From contig CAMZHY010000101.1 in the NCBI GenBank assembly GCA_947307005.1, forward strand, positions 1 to 9,679: a stretch of DNA of 9,679 bases, written 5' to 3'. Below are positions 1-6,213 of the stretch, piece after piece. Both the position numbers and the translations under genes were made by a program. Each line of letters begins with the position of its first letter. The stretch's first letter is position 1. Source of the DNA: an uncultured Planctomycetaceae bacterium (lineage in GTDB: Bacteria; Planctomycetota; Planctomycetia; Pirellulales; Thermoguttaceae). The notes beneath the pieces are model-generated. The model saw only the letters and a program-made list of their open reading frames with translations, was not told where the DNA came from and did not search any database.

Positions 1-84
1 TCGGCGGGAGCCGGAGCGGACTCAGTCGGCGCGGGCGCGGGTTCGGCGGGAGCCGGAGCGGGCTCAGTCGGCGCGGGCGCGGGT
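1..84. repeat. 42-bp tandem repeat encoding a Pro/Ala-rich tail
   Basis: Two units, 1-42 and 43-84, differ at one base only (A at 20, G at 62). Read on the minus strand each unit encodes 14 residues made of two heptads, EPAPAPT and EPAPAPA; the single difference changes Pro to Ser in the distal copy. The two heptads inside one unit use different synonymous codons while the 42-bp units are nearly identical, so the recent duplication was of the 42-bp unit. The array touches the window edge and may continue. Confidence 0.9.
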
Positions 85-2198
85 TCTTGAGGTTCCGGCA
101 ATCCCTGAGGTTGCAACTGATTAACGTATGCGTCGGCGTTGACGATCTCGTCGACGATACGCGCGACTTGTTTCTGCTGTTCAGGCGTGCCCCAGATGGC
201 GAAACGAGTCGGGATAACCGGGTCGGGAAGTCTTACGGCGCCGCGCATTTCGGGGGTCGACGCGATTTGCGCGTAAATCTGGCTGAATCTCGCGACCTGG
301 CGCGCGGTCATGACGTACGCTTTGAGGACGAACTCTCGGTCCGGATCCTCGGCGCTCGCTTCGTACTCTTCAAGCGCTTTGGCGATTTTTTCATGTTCCT
401 CCGCGGTTGCGACGATCATGAGCGAACCGTCGCCGGTCGGGAGCGGTTGCGCCAGCGGCGCGACGACCCGCAGCAACGTGTAAACGGACGTGTACGCTCC
501 GGGACCGGATCGCTGCGACGTGTTCTTGAGACGGTAAATCTTCACGACGGGCTCTTCCGTCGGCTCGACTTTTGTTTCAAGGCTCTGCAGCGTCGCGGCG
601 ATCTTCTCATGGTCCGCGGCGTTTGCGATGACGAAGAGCTTGCGCGAGTTGGCGTTGAGTCGAACGTCGGCGTCGGGCGTGATCGTCCCTAGCGACTCGG
701 TGATTTGCTCGTAGAGTTCCGTCGCGCCGGCGTTGCCGAAGGCGCCCATCATTCCTCCGCCCCCTTGACCGCCAAGTCGACGCGACATCGCCCAGAGATC
801 GGACGGCGAGAAAACGGTGATCTTGTCGAGCGAATAGACCTTAACGATCAGCGCTTTCGCCGGGTCGGCGCCCTCCTTGAGCTTTTCAACAAGCCCCGCG
901 ATGACGCTGTGAAGACTTGGAACGCAGAGATAGTTGACGACGTTCGACTCCGGGTTGTACAGCGGCTTGGCGTCGGGCGCGAAGACTTCGAGCTGTTCGC
1001 GCAGCACGTTGTACGCGAGACCGTCGAGTTCATAGGCGCGCCATTCGGGCGTTTCAGGCGCGGGGCGAGGACCGTCGCCGCGAATCGGCCGATCGCGGGG
1101 AGGATCGGGGTTGTAGACGGACATGGCGGCCGAGTAGATTTCGCGCAGCGCGTTGACCGTGTCGACGACCATAAGCGAGTTGCCCGCCTGAACCTTGACC
1201 GTGCAGTTCGGTCCTTGGAAGGGCAGAATCGTCTCTCGCACCGCGTTCAGATTGCGCTGCTCGAGAGGAATCGTCAGCGCGACGTAGTCGAACCGGCTCT
1301 GGTTCGGCAAATCTTCCGGCGTGATCTTCGGGAGATACTGGAGCGGAATCGATCCCGTTTTGAAGTCGTGCAGGATCAACATCGCGTTGTTGCGGATGAG
1401 CGTGTACCCCTTGAAATTGAGATAGCCGTTAAGAATATCGAGCGCGTCCTTGGGAGAATACGCGGTCTTGTCGCTGTAGGTGAAAGTGCCCTGAGGCGGC
1501 GCCGACATGACAAGTTGAAGTCCGCATTCCGACGCGAACCAGTTCAGAACGTCCGCCCAGCGTTCTTTGCTGAATCGCAAAATGATCGTTTTTTGCGTAA
1601 TGCCGCGCTGGAAGCGTTCGTCCTGTTCCGGCGTGAGGACGGCCTTGAGCGCTTTTTCCGACTCTTCGGTGATTTGATTCCACTGTTCTTTGGGCGCGGC
1701 GGCGAGTTTTTGCGCGCGTTCCGTCATCAACTCGTTAATGCGCTGAGATTGCGCCTCGGAAATACCGACGCGCGTCGCGACGCTCGGATAAAGCAGTCGC
1801 GAATAGCTACGCTGCGGGTCGTAACTGACAATTTGAACCGCCTCCGATTTCGGCTGCTCCGGAGGATCGGGGTTGGCGAGCGCGTTGTTGAGATCGACGA
1901 CCATTTTTGCGGCGGCCGCCGGGTCCTCGGCAGGGTTCGGAATCTGACCCGTATTATTGACGCCGATTTTAGCAAGCGCCGCTTTTTTTTCTTCGTCCGT
2001 CGGCTCCGCAGGGGGCGTCGCGGCGGGCGCGGCTTCAGTCGCGGGCGCCGCTTCCGCCGCGGGCGGATCGGGAGATTGCAACGCCGCGACCGCTATCGCG
2101 GAAGTCGCGCCGAAGAGGCACAGAGCCAGAGAGACGTTGAGAGAGCGCGCGAGCGGACGGAGCGGTCTCTGTTTTCTTTCTTTCTCAAAACGGGTCAT
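1..2198 (-). CDS. Exported protein with STN-like and repeated secretin-N-like modules, 3'-partial
   Basis: The frame opens at ATG 2196-2198 and stays open to base 1 (732 codons plus two bases), so the C-terminus is missing. A basic start and hydrophobic stretch (about residues 20-40, ending AIAVAAL) look like a signal peptide or anchor, followed by a Pro/Ala/Glu-rich linker (42-70). Residues 138-198 are helical and charged with an LTPEQ motif. Residues 204-278 resemble the STN/N0 short domain of secretins and TonB receptors. About five secretin-N-like modules follow (305-360, 386-442, 451-541, 551-612, 622-688). Most end in the family pattern of a small beta strand (LMVVD, LFVIAN, LMIVAT) then an E/H-K-I helix. 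The third contains a Gly/Met-rich loop (476-491). From 704 the chain is a Pro/Ala/Glu repeat. No secretin beta-barrel domain is visible, but it could lie beyond the window. Related secretins form outer-membrane channels; here a periplasmic or cell-surface role is inference. A weak GAGG lies about 10 bases before the start. Confidence 0.85.
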   Translation of the reverse strand, partial: MTRFEKERKQRPLRPLARSLNVSLALCLFGATSAIAVAALQSPDPPAAEAAPATEAAPAATPPAEPTDEEKKAALAKIGVNNTGQIPNPAEDPAAAAKMVVDLNNALANPDPPEQPKSEAVQIVSYDPQRSYSRLLYPSVATRVGISEAQSQRINELMTERAQKLAAAPKEQWNQITEESEKALKAVLTPEQDERFQRGITQKTIILRFSKERWADVLNWFASECGLQLVMSAPPQGTFTYSDKTAYSPKDALDILNGYLNFKGYTLIRNNAMLILHDFKTGSIPLQYLPKITPEDLPNQSRFDYVALTIPLEQRNLNAVRETILPFQGPNCTVKVQAGNSLMVVDTVNALREIYSAAMSVYNPDPPRDRPIRGDGPRPAPETPEWRAYELDGLAYNVLREQLEVFAPDAKPLYNPESNVVNYLCVPSLHSVIAGLVEKLKEGADPAKALIVKVYSLDKITVFSPSDLWAMSRRLGGQGGGGMMGAFGNAGATELYEQITESLGTITPDADVRLNANSRKLFVIANAADHEKIAATLQSLETKVEPTEEPVVKIYRLKNTSQRSGPGAYTSVYTLLRVVAPLAQPLPTGDGSLMIVATAEEHEKIAKALEEYEASAEDPDREFVLKAYVMTARQVARFSQIYAQIASTPEMRGAVRLPDPVIPTRFAIWGTPEQQKQVARIVDEIVNADAYVNQLQPQGLPEPQEPAPAPTEPAPAPAEPAPAPTESAPAPA

Positions 2199-2351
2199 AG
2201 TTGCAAACCTCAATCCTACGCGCGGGCGCCGCGCCGGCGGTCGTTCCGCGTTTGTTGATTACGCCCCATTTCCCGACCGAAGCGACGCGACGGTCGGCGG
2301 AGGGGCGTTCAGGACGACGCGTAATAGTTTTACTGATTATTCTAAATTGCC

Positions 2352-2371
2352 TGTCCTGATATTTCGGGACA
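2352..2371. promoter_or_regulatory. 20-bp dyad, possible operator or leader hairpin
   Basis: Arms TGTCC (2352-2356) and GGACA (2367-2371) flank a centre in which GA (2358-2359) also mirrors TC (2364-2365). Read as plus-strand RNA, a U-G wobble completes an 8-bp stem with a UAUU loop. It lies about 155 bp upstream of the exported protein's start and downstream of its proposed promoter, so it would fall in the leader. No function can be assigned. Confidence 0.3.
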
Positions 2372-2454
2372 TTCATAAACTCTATCGTACAGTTTAAACC
2401 TTATTCAGACTGCCGTAAAGGAATTTTTAACGAATTCGGCCTATTTTGCGCCTT

Positions 2455-2482
2455 TTAATATAAGATTTGACGTTTCTGACAA
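2455..2482 (-). promoter_or_regulatory. Candidate sigma70-like promoter for the exported protein gene
   Basis: On the minus strand, TTGTCA (2482-2477) and TATTAA (2460-2455) are 16 bases apart, in the AT-rich part of the gap. The implied leader is about 250 bases, which is long, so a nearer promoter could exist instead. The 16-bp palindrome at 2487-2502 sits directly upstream of the -35 element. Confidence 0.4.
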
Positions 2483-2486
2483 ATGT

Positions 2487-2502
2487 GCCGCGACGTCGCG
2501 GC
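2487..2502. promoter_or_regulatory. 16-bp perfect palindrome, possible operator
   Basis: GCCGCGACGTCGCGGC is perfectly self-complementary and abuts the proposed -35 element of the exported protein gene. Its inner 10 bases, GCGACGTCGC, recur in the palindrome upstream of the DUF3467 gene. GACGTC is also frequent in the coding DNA here, so the match may be compositional. Confidence 0.3.
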
Positions 2503-2560
2503 TGACGATATTCGCCTTACGGCGCGGACTAATTCATAGCGGCGAACAGGCGAAAACTCT

Positions 2561-2586
2561 AGGTCGCCGCTCGTTGACGGCGACCT
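2561..2586 (-). terminator. Terminator-like hairpin after waaA
   Basis: A 9-bp perfect stem pairs AGGTCGCCG (2561-2569) with CGGCGACCT (2578-2586) around an 8-base loop. On the minus strand it lies about 95 bases after the waaA stop and is followed by AGAGTTTT. The T-run is short, so intrinsic termination is plausible but not certain. Confidence 0.55.
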
Positions 2587-2681
2587 CTGTTTCAACAAAC
2601 GGTTTTGCGCTATCGCGTTGGAGAAAAAGGAATATTGAAACTGGTTTTAAGATACTTGTCGAAAGCGGCGAAAGTCGCGGA

Positions 2682-4013
2682 CTATCTCGATTCGAAAAGT
2701 TTGTCGAGTTCCGCGACGGTTCTGGCGGCGGCGCCCGCGTTTCGGAGCGTAAGCGCTCGAGCGGCGGCGCCGAGCTCATTTCGATATTCCGGTTCGACGA
2801 GGCATTTCCGCACAAACGCCTCCATTTCGTCGACGTTTGCGACGACGATCGCGCCCTTTTCGCGGAGGAGCGACTCGACGATCGTTCGGAAATTGCGCGT
2901 GTTTGGTCCGAAGGAGACCGCCGCCCCGTAGCCGGACGGTTCGAGCATATTCTGACCGCCGCGCGTCCCCCAACTGCCGCCGACGAACGCGATCGACGCG
3001 AGTCCCCACCATGCGCCGAGTTCGCCGATCGCGTCGACAAGAACGATCCGGCGCGGGTCGGCTTCCGGCGCGACGTCGTTCGAGGGCGTGGGAAGGGCTT
3101 CTCCCGCGACAGTCGACCGCCGCGTCCACGCGAATTCCGATTCGTCGAGAAGACGCGCGACCTCCCCAAACCGCTCGCGATGACGCGGGACGAGAATTAA
3201 CTTCAATTTCGGGAAGTCGCGGTAGAGGCGCCGATAGGTCTCAAGCGCCGCCGCTTCCTCCGGGTCTTGCGTACTTCCGGCGATGAAGACGACGTCGTCG
3301 GGTTCAATTCCGACGAGCTTTCCCAGTCGTTTCGTTTCCGGATTATCGCGGTTTGTCTGAACGCCGTCGAATTTAACGGAACCGACGGTCGACACGCGTT
3401 CCGGACAGGGTGAGAGCGCTTTGAAATACCCGGCGGCGACGTCGTCTTGCGCGGCGACGAGATCGATTCTGCGAAACGTCGGCGCCAGCGCGCGCTTGAC
3501 GAGTCGATACCGTTTGAAAGAACGGTCGCTGATTCGCCCGTTGATAATTGCGACGCGAACCCCCGCGTCGCGCGACGCCCTGACGAGCCCCGGCCAGAGT
3601 TCCAACTCGACGAGAACGAGCAGGTCGGGTTTGAGTCGCCGAACGGCGCGGTCGACGACGGGCTTGAAATCGAGCGGACAGTAGAAGACGGGCGCGCGAT
3701 CGCCGAAGAGTTTTTTCGCAAGTTCGAAGCCCGTTTCCGACGTCGCCGACACGACGTACTCCCAGTCGGGACGCGTTCGTTCGAGTTCCTGAACGATCGG
3801 TTTAAGAAGATTGACCTCCCCGACGCTCACTCCGTGAAGCCACAGTCTTTTCTTGCCCTGGGAAACGGGAGGAAGTTCTGGAACGGCTCCGAAGAGTTTC
3901 TGTTTCCATCCGCGTCGGTATTTTTTGCGGCGGATCGACATGTAGAGGATGTACGGGAGCGATAGAATCCCGGCGCAAAAAATAAAGACGGGGTAAATAA
4001 AATCGAGAAACAT
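2682..4013 (-). CDS. waaA: 3-deoxy-D-manno-octulosonic acid (Kdo) transferase
   Basis: This glycosyltransferase transfers Kdo from CMP-Kdo to lipid A precursor at the cytoplasmic face of the inner membrane, in LPS core assembly. The 443-residue product matches the family length. An N-terminal membrane anchor (about 5-26) is followed by a basic patch (RRKKYRRGWKQK). Motifs in order: LWLHGVSVGEV (57-67), whose Glu-66 aligns with the proposed catalytic base; ELELWPGL (136-143); NGRIS (158-162); PRHRERF (276-282); and the C-terminal FVGGS with GGQNMLEP (352-359) and GPNTRNF (369-375). Proteobacterial enzymes usually have GGHN where this has GGQN. I chose ATG 4011-4013 because the protein then begins directly at the anchor; an in-frame ATG at 4136 would add 41 unlike residues and overlap the preceding gene. 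The start lies 17 bp after the hydrolase stop, with GGGGA about 10 bases upstream, so the two are probably one operon. Confidence 0.92.
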   Translation of the reverse strand: MFLDFIYPVFIFCAGILSLPYILYMSIRRKKYRRGWKQKLFGAVPELPPVSQGKKRLWLHGVSVGEVNLLKPIVQELERTRPDWEYVVSATSETGFELAKKLFGDRAPVFYCPLDFKPVVDRAVRRLKPDLLVLVELELWPGLVRASRDAGVRVAIINGRISDRSFKRYRLVKRALAPTFRRIDLVAAQDDVAAGYFKALSPCPERVSTVGSVKFDGVQTNRDNPETKRLGKLVGIEPDDVVFIAGSTQDPEEAAALETYRRLYRDFPKLKLILVPRHRERFGEVARLLDESEFAWTRRSTVAGEALPTPSNDVAPEADPRRIVLVDAIGELGAWWGLASIAFVGGSWGTRGGQNMLEPSGYGAAVSFGPNTRNFRTIVESLLREKGAIVVANVDEMEAFVRKCLVEPEYRNELGAAARALTLRNAGAAARTVAELDKLFESR

Positions 4014-4030
4014 CGGCTGTATTTTCCCCG

Positions 4031-4834
4031 TTAAAGTTCCAAACGACAGCTTGGCTCGTAACGTCTCGCCACTTCGACGACGCAATCCTCCTGAGGACGT
4101 ATTCCGTCGTCGACAAGGACGTCCGACGCCGTGCATAAAGCGATCATCGGCGTGTTGTTGTGTTCGCTGAGGTGTCCGAGAATCAGCGTTTTCGCGCCGT
4201 TCTTAACGAGTTCAACGGCAAACTTGCCCGCGTCCACGTTGCACAAATGTCCAGTTTTGCTCGCGATTCTCGCTTTGAGGTCTTCGGGATAAGGACCGCC
4301 CCAGAGCATTTTCTCGTCGTAATTGGCCTCGAGGAGCGCGGCGTCGACGCCGAGGAGCGCGTCTCGGAGCCTCGCCGTGACGCATCCGACGTCGGTCGCG
4401 AATCCGAAAGTCGCCCTGCCGTCGGAAAAGACGTAGCCGACCGAATCGTCGGCGTCGTGCGGGGTGGGGAAATATTTCGCCGAGAGGTCGCCGAGGTCGA
4501 GTTCTTCGGTCGATTTTTCACTCTGGAAGACGCGAATGTTCTTCGTCTTGACGGAACCGATCTTGTTGCGTCGCGTCATCTCGTCCCACGCGCCGATACT
4601 CGCGTAGACGGGCAGATCGAAGCGTCGCGAGAGGACTCCGACGCCGCGAATATGATCGTCGTGCGCGTGCGTGACGACGATCGCGGTAAGTTGTCGCGCG
4701 TCGACGCCGATCGCCCGGAGCGCGTTTTCAATCTGTTTTCCGGAGCCGCCGCAATCAACGAGAATCCGGGTCGAACCGTGTTCGACGTAGGTCGCGTTGC
4801 CGGAGCTTCCGCTGAAAAGGGGCTGGACGATCAT
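4031..4834 (-). CDS. Metallo-beta-lactamase-fold hydrolase, YycJ/WalJ type
   Basis: The 267-residue protein matches the YycJ/WalJ family in length and motifs. FSGSSGN (7-13) opens the chain. The metal-binding motif THAHDDH gives His-56, His-58, Asp-60 and His-61. Further likely ligands are His-126 (PTPHDADD), Asp-148 (FATDVG) and His-221 in LILGHLSEHNNTP, a characteristic family signature. Members are predicted dinuclear-zinc hydrolases or exonuclease-like enzymes. In Firmicutes the gene sits in the WalRK operon and has been linked to cell-wall and DNA-repair phenotypes; the substrate is not settled. No signal peptide is seen, so it should be cytoplasmic. It directly precedes waaA with a 17-bp gap. 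GGGA lies about 12 bases before the start codon. Family assignment is firm; its role here is unknown. Confidence 0.88.
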   Translation of the reverse strand: MIVQPLFSGSSGNATYVEHGSTRILVDCGGSGKQIENALRAIGVDARQLTAIVVTHAHDDHIRGVGVLSRRFDLPVYASIGAWDEMTRRNKIGSVKTKNIRVFQSEKSTEELDLGDLSAKYFPTPHDADDSVGYVFSDGRATFGFATDVGCVTARLRDALLGVDAALLEANYDEKMLWGGPYPEDLKARIASKTGHLCNVDAGKFAVELVKNGAKTLILGHLSEHNNTPMIALCTASDVLVDDGIRPQEDCVVEVARRYEPSCRLEL

Positions 4835-4849
4835 CGTTAATATTTCCCG

Positions 4850-4879
4850 ATTTTAAGGAACAACCGCCCCCGCGATCAA
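4850..4879 (-). promoter_or_regulatory. Possible promoter for the hydrolase-waaA pair
   Basis: On the minus strand, TTGATC (4879-4874) and TAAAAT (4855-4850) are 18 bases apart. The implied start point is only about 10 bases before the hydrolase ATG, so the leader would be very short. The -35 element lies among the inverted repeats of this gap. Read-through from the DUF3467 gene is the alternative. Confidence 0.35.
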
Positions 4880-4974
4880 CGCGCCGTCCTTAGGGACGCG
4901 TCGACTTGGGGGCGGACGAAACTGGTTGGACGGCGCGCGCGGCGCGTCCCGAGGGGAACGTCGAACGCGTTCCC
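4864..4974. other. Cluster of competing inverted repeats
   Basis: Within 111 bp, several perfect arms can pair: CCGCCCCC (4864-4871) with GGGGGCGG (4908-4915); CGCGCCGTCC (4880-4889) with GGACGGCGCG (4928-4937); CGTCC (4885-4889) with GGACG (4894-4898) around loop TTAG; GGACGCG (4894-4900) with CGCGTCC (4943-4949); and GGGAACG (4954-4960) with CGTTCCC (4968-4974). Several are mutually exclusive. The last, just after the DUF3467 stop on the minus strand, could be a terminator-type stem, but no T-run follows it. Confidence 0.5.
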
Positions 4975-4981
4975 GCGTCGG

Positions 4982-5326
4982 TCATCTCGCGTTATTATGC
5001 AAGGCTCGCTTGTTGACGTCAACTTCCAGCGGTCCAAAAGCCGCTTCGTGACGCTGAAGCGTCATGCCGAGCGCGTGATAAAGACGCTTGGCGGTGTAGA
5101 AGTTGACGACGATGCGCTGGCTGACCGGAATCGGCTCGGTCGGAACGCCCATCGGCTGCGGGTTGAGTCCAAAATCGACGATGAGCTCTTCCGGCGTCCC
5201 CGTGACGCGGCAGAAGTTGGCGTATATGGCGACGACGTTCTTATCGTCGACCTGAAGTTGGGGACGGACTGCCGTCGGTTGCTCCGCCGGCGCGGGAGCG
5301 GGAGCGTTGGCGCGTTCTTTGGCCAT
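4982..5326 (-). CDS. DUF3467 domain protein
   Basis: This 114-residue protein belongs to the small uncharacterised DUF3467 family. A Pro/Ala-rich N-terminus (8-20) precedes the domain, with the recognisable stretch IYANFCRVTGTPEELIVDFG (34-53) and a second conserved part with IVVNFYTAKRLYHALGMTL (72-90) and the FGPLEVD ending. No signal peptide, membrane segment or catalytic motif is visible; a cytoplasmic, possibly binding or structural, role is a guess. The start is fixed by AGGAGA eight bases upstream of ATG 5324-5326; the same frame extends upstream to an ATG at 5626, but that extension is non-coding in character and crosses the promoter region. The gene is divergent from the arfB-like gene. 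Confidence 0.85.
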   Translation of the reverse strand: MAKERANAPAPAPAEQPTAVRPQLQVDDKNVVAIYANFCRVTGTPEELIVDFGLNPQPMGVPTEPIPVSQRIVVNFYTAKRLYHALGMTLQRHEAAFGPLEVDVNKRALHNNAR

Positions 5327-5366
5327 ATCGAAAATCTCCTGAAAGTAGTTAGTCGCTTGTGCGGTC

Positions 5367-5380
5367 GAGCGACGTCGCTC
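5367..5380. promoter_or_regulatory. 14-bp perfect palindrome in the DUF3467 leader
   Basis: GAGCGACGTCGCTC is perfectly self-complementary and lies about 40 bases upstream of the DUF3467 start, inside its proposed leader and next to the plus-strand -35 element. It could be an operator for the divergent pair or a leader hairpin. It shares a 10-bp core with the palindrome at 2487-2502. Confidence 0.35.
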
Positions 5381-5408
5381 TTGCGACGCGCGCGTTTTCT
5401 CGTAAAAT
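5381..5408 (+). promoter_or_regulatory. Candidate promoter for the arfB-like gene
   Basis: TTGCGA (5381-5386) and TAAAAT (5403-5408) are 16 bases apart on the plus strand, predicting a start near 5415 and a leader of about 75 bases. Confidence 0.4.
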
Positions 5409-5443
5409 ATTGTCGCGCGTACGAAGACGACGCGACTCGCGCG

Positions 5444-5472
5444 ATTATCAGCTAATTTCCAGTAAGACGCAA
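5444..5472 (-). promoter_or_regulatory. Candidate promoter for the DUF3467 gene
   Basis: On the minus strand, TTGCGT (5472-5467) and GATAAT (5449-5444) are 17 bases apart, predicting a start near 5437 and a leader of about 110 bases that contains the 14-bp palindrome. Confidence 0.45.
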
Positions 5473-5489
5473 GACCGAATTTTACCCGA

Positions 5490-6071
5490 ATGAACGCGAT
5501 GAAAAAAGAACAAGACCTCCCCGAGTCCATCGACGCGCCCTTCGAAGCGCCCAAAAGGACGCGCCCGTCGCGCCCCGTCGCGCGCGCGAAGCGGGAAACC
5601 GCCGAGTCCGAACCCTTCACGCCCACGCTTCCGCCGCCCGATCCCGCGACTCCGACGCTCGACGTTCCCGGCGTCGTTTCGATTCCGCTCTCGGAGATTA
5701 AGGTTTCGTACGCCCGCAGTTCCGGACCGGGCGGTCAGAACGTGAACAAAACGTCGTCAAAGGCGCAAATTCGCTGGAATCTCGTCGGCGGTCGCCTTGC
5801 GCCCGACGTTGTCGAACGGTTCCGCAAGCTCTATCCTTCCTACGTGACCGAAAAGAACGAGGTTGTGATCTCCAATCAAGAGTTTCGCGACGCGCCGAAG
5901 AATCGCCAGGCGTGTTTTAACAAACTTTGCGCTGCGATTCTCGCCGCGTCGAAGCGTCCGAAGAAACGAATCCCCACCAAGCCTACGCCCGGCTCCATTG
6001 AACGACGGCTCGAGGCCAAAAAACGTCTTTCGGCGAAAAAGAAAGATCGCTCCAAGAAGGATTTCGATTAA
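5490..6071 (+). CDS. arfB: ArfB-like peptidyl-tRNA hydrolase (ribosome rescue)
   Basis: The product resembles ArfB/YaeJ (mitochondrial ICT1), which enters ribosomes stalled without a stop codon and hydrolyses the peptidyl-tRNA. The catalytic GGQ is at 81-83 inside the conserved stretch RSSGPGGQNVNKTSSKAQIR (76-95). The chain ends in a long basic tail (about 157-193, rich in Lys/Arg), the part that occupies the empty mRNA channel in known ArfB. There is no codon-recognition domain as in RF1/RF2. At 193 residues it is longer than the usual 130-140 because of a Pro/Ala/Arg-rich N-terminal extension of about 60 residues. ATG 5499 is an alternative start (residue 4); neither has a clear Shine-Dalgarno. 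The gene stands alone: DUF3467 is divergent and the transporter has its own promoter. Confidence 0.85.
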   Translation: MNAMKKEQDLPESIDAPFEAPKRTRPSRPVARAKRETAESEPFTPTLPPPDPATPTLDVPGVVSIPLSEIKVSYARSSGPGGQNVNKTSSKAQIRWNLVGGRLAPDVVERFRKLYPSYVTEKNEVVISNQEFRDAPKNRQACFNKLCAAILAASKRPKKRIPTKPTPGSIERRLEAKKRLSAKKKDRSKKDFD

Positions 6072-6073
6072 TC

Positions 6074-6101
6074 GTCGCGTCGCCGCGACCATATTTTCTT
6101 T
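6074..6101 (+). terminator. Possible terminator of the arfB-like gene
   Basis: GTCGCG (6074-6079) pairs with CGCGAC (6084-6089) around loop TCGC, immediately after the stop codon, followed by the T-rich CATATTTTCTTT. The stem is short. Confidence 0.5.
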
Positions 6102-6117
6102 CAAACGTTGTTTTTAC

Positions 6118-6146
6118 TTGAAACGGAGCGCCGCGGCGTTTATAAT
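6118..6146 (+). promoter_or_regulatory. Near-consensus sigma70-like promoter of the transporter gene
   Basis: TTGAAA (6118-6123) and TATAAT (6141-6146) are separated by exactly 17 bases. The predicted start is near 6153, giving a leader of about 60 bases. The leader has a loose GCGTTTTAG/GCGTTTAG repeat but no riboswitch that I recognise. Confidence 0.75.
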
Positions 6147-6213
6147 CGACTTCGTAGCGTTTTAGGGCTCGCGTTTAGCGACGCTCTGTCCACGTAATCA
6201 ACAGCTCTATAAA

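Larger units (their letters stand above)
2199..2681. other. 483-bp non-coding gap
   Basis: This gap lies between the start of the exported protein gene and the stop of waaA, both on the minus strand. It is AT-richer than its flanks, with stop codons in all frames of its central part. It contains a candidate promoter, a 16-bp palindrome, a 20-bp dyad and a terminator-like hairpin, listed separately. I found no convincing small gene in it. Confidence 0.7.

Noticed and set aside
1..84. CRISPR-like repeat at the window edge
   Set aside because: The units are directly adjacent with no spacers and stay in frame with the coding sequence; this is a coding tandem repeat.
87..692. A 201-codon plus-strand frame at the window start
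   Set aside because: It is antisense to the exported protein gene, has low-complexity Arg/Asp/Val composition and no family resemblance.
705..2258. A 517-codon open frame on the plus strand
   Set aside because: It lies antisense to the exported protein gene and encodes an Arg-rich, family-less sequence. The GAC/GTC/GCG codon bias of the true gene keeps the opposite strand free of stops.
2185..2376. A 63-codon minus-strand frame ahead of the exported protein gene
   Set aside because: It overlaps the start of the exported protein in another frame, has no Shine-Dalgarno and shows no recognisable motif; it covers the leader region.
2574..3200. Overlapping plus- and minus-strand frames over the 3' end of waaA
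   Set aside because: They overlap the conserved C-terminal part of waaA, and their products are Arg/Ser-rich without motifs.
4160..4840. A 226-codon plus-strand frame
   Set aside because: It mirrors the hydrolase gene, whose metal-binding motifs on the other strand are decisive.
6153..6213. Possible metal-sensing riboswitch before the transporter
   Set aside because: The leader is only about 60 bases and shows no conserved core of the known Mn or Mg riboswitches; only a loose short repeat is present.
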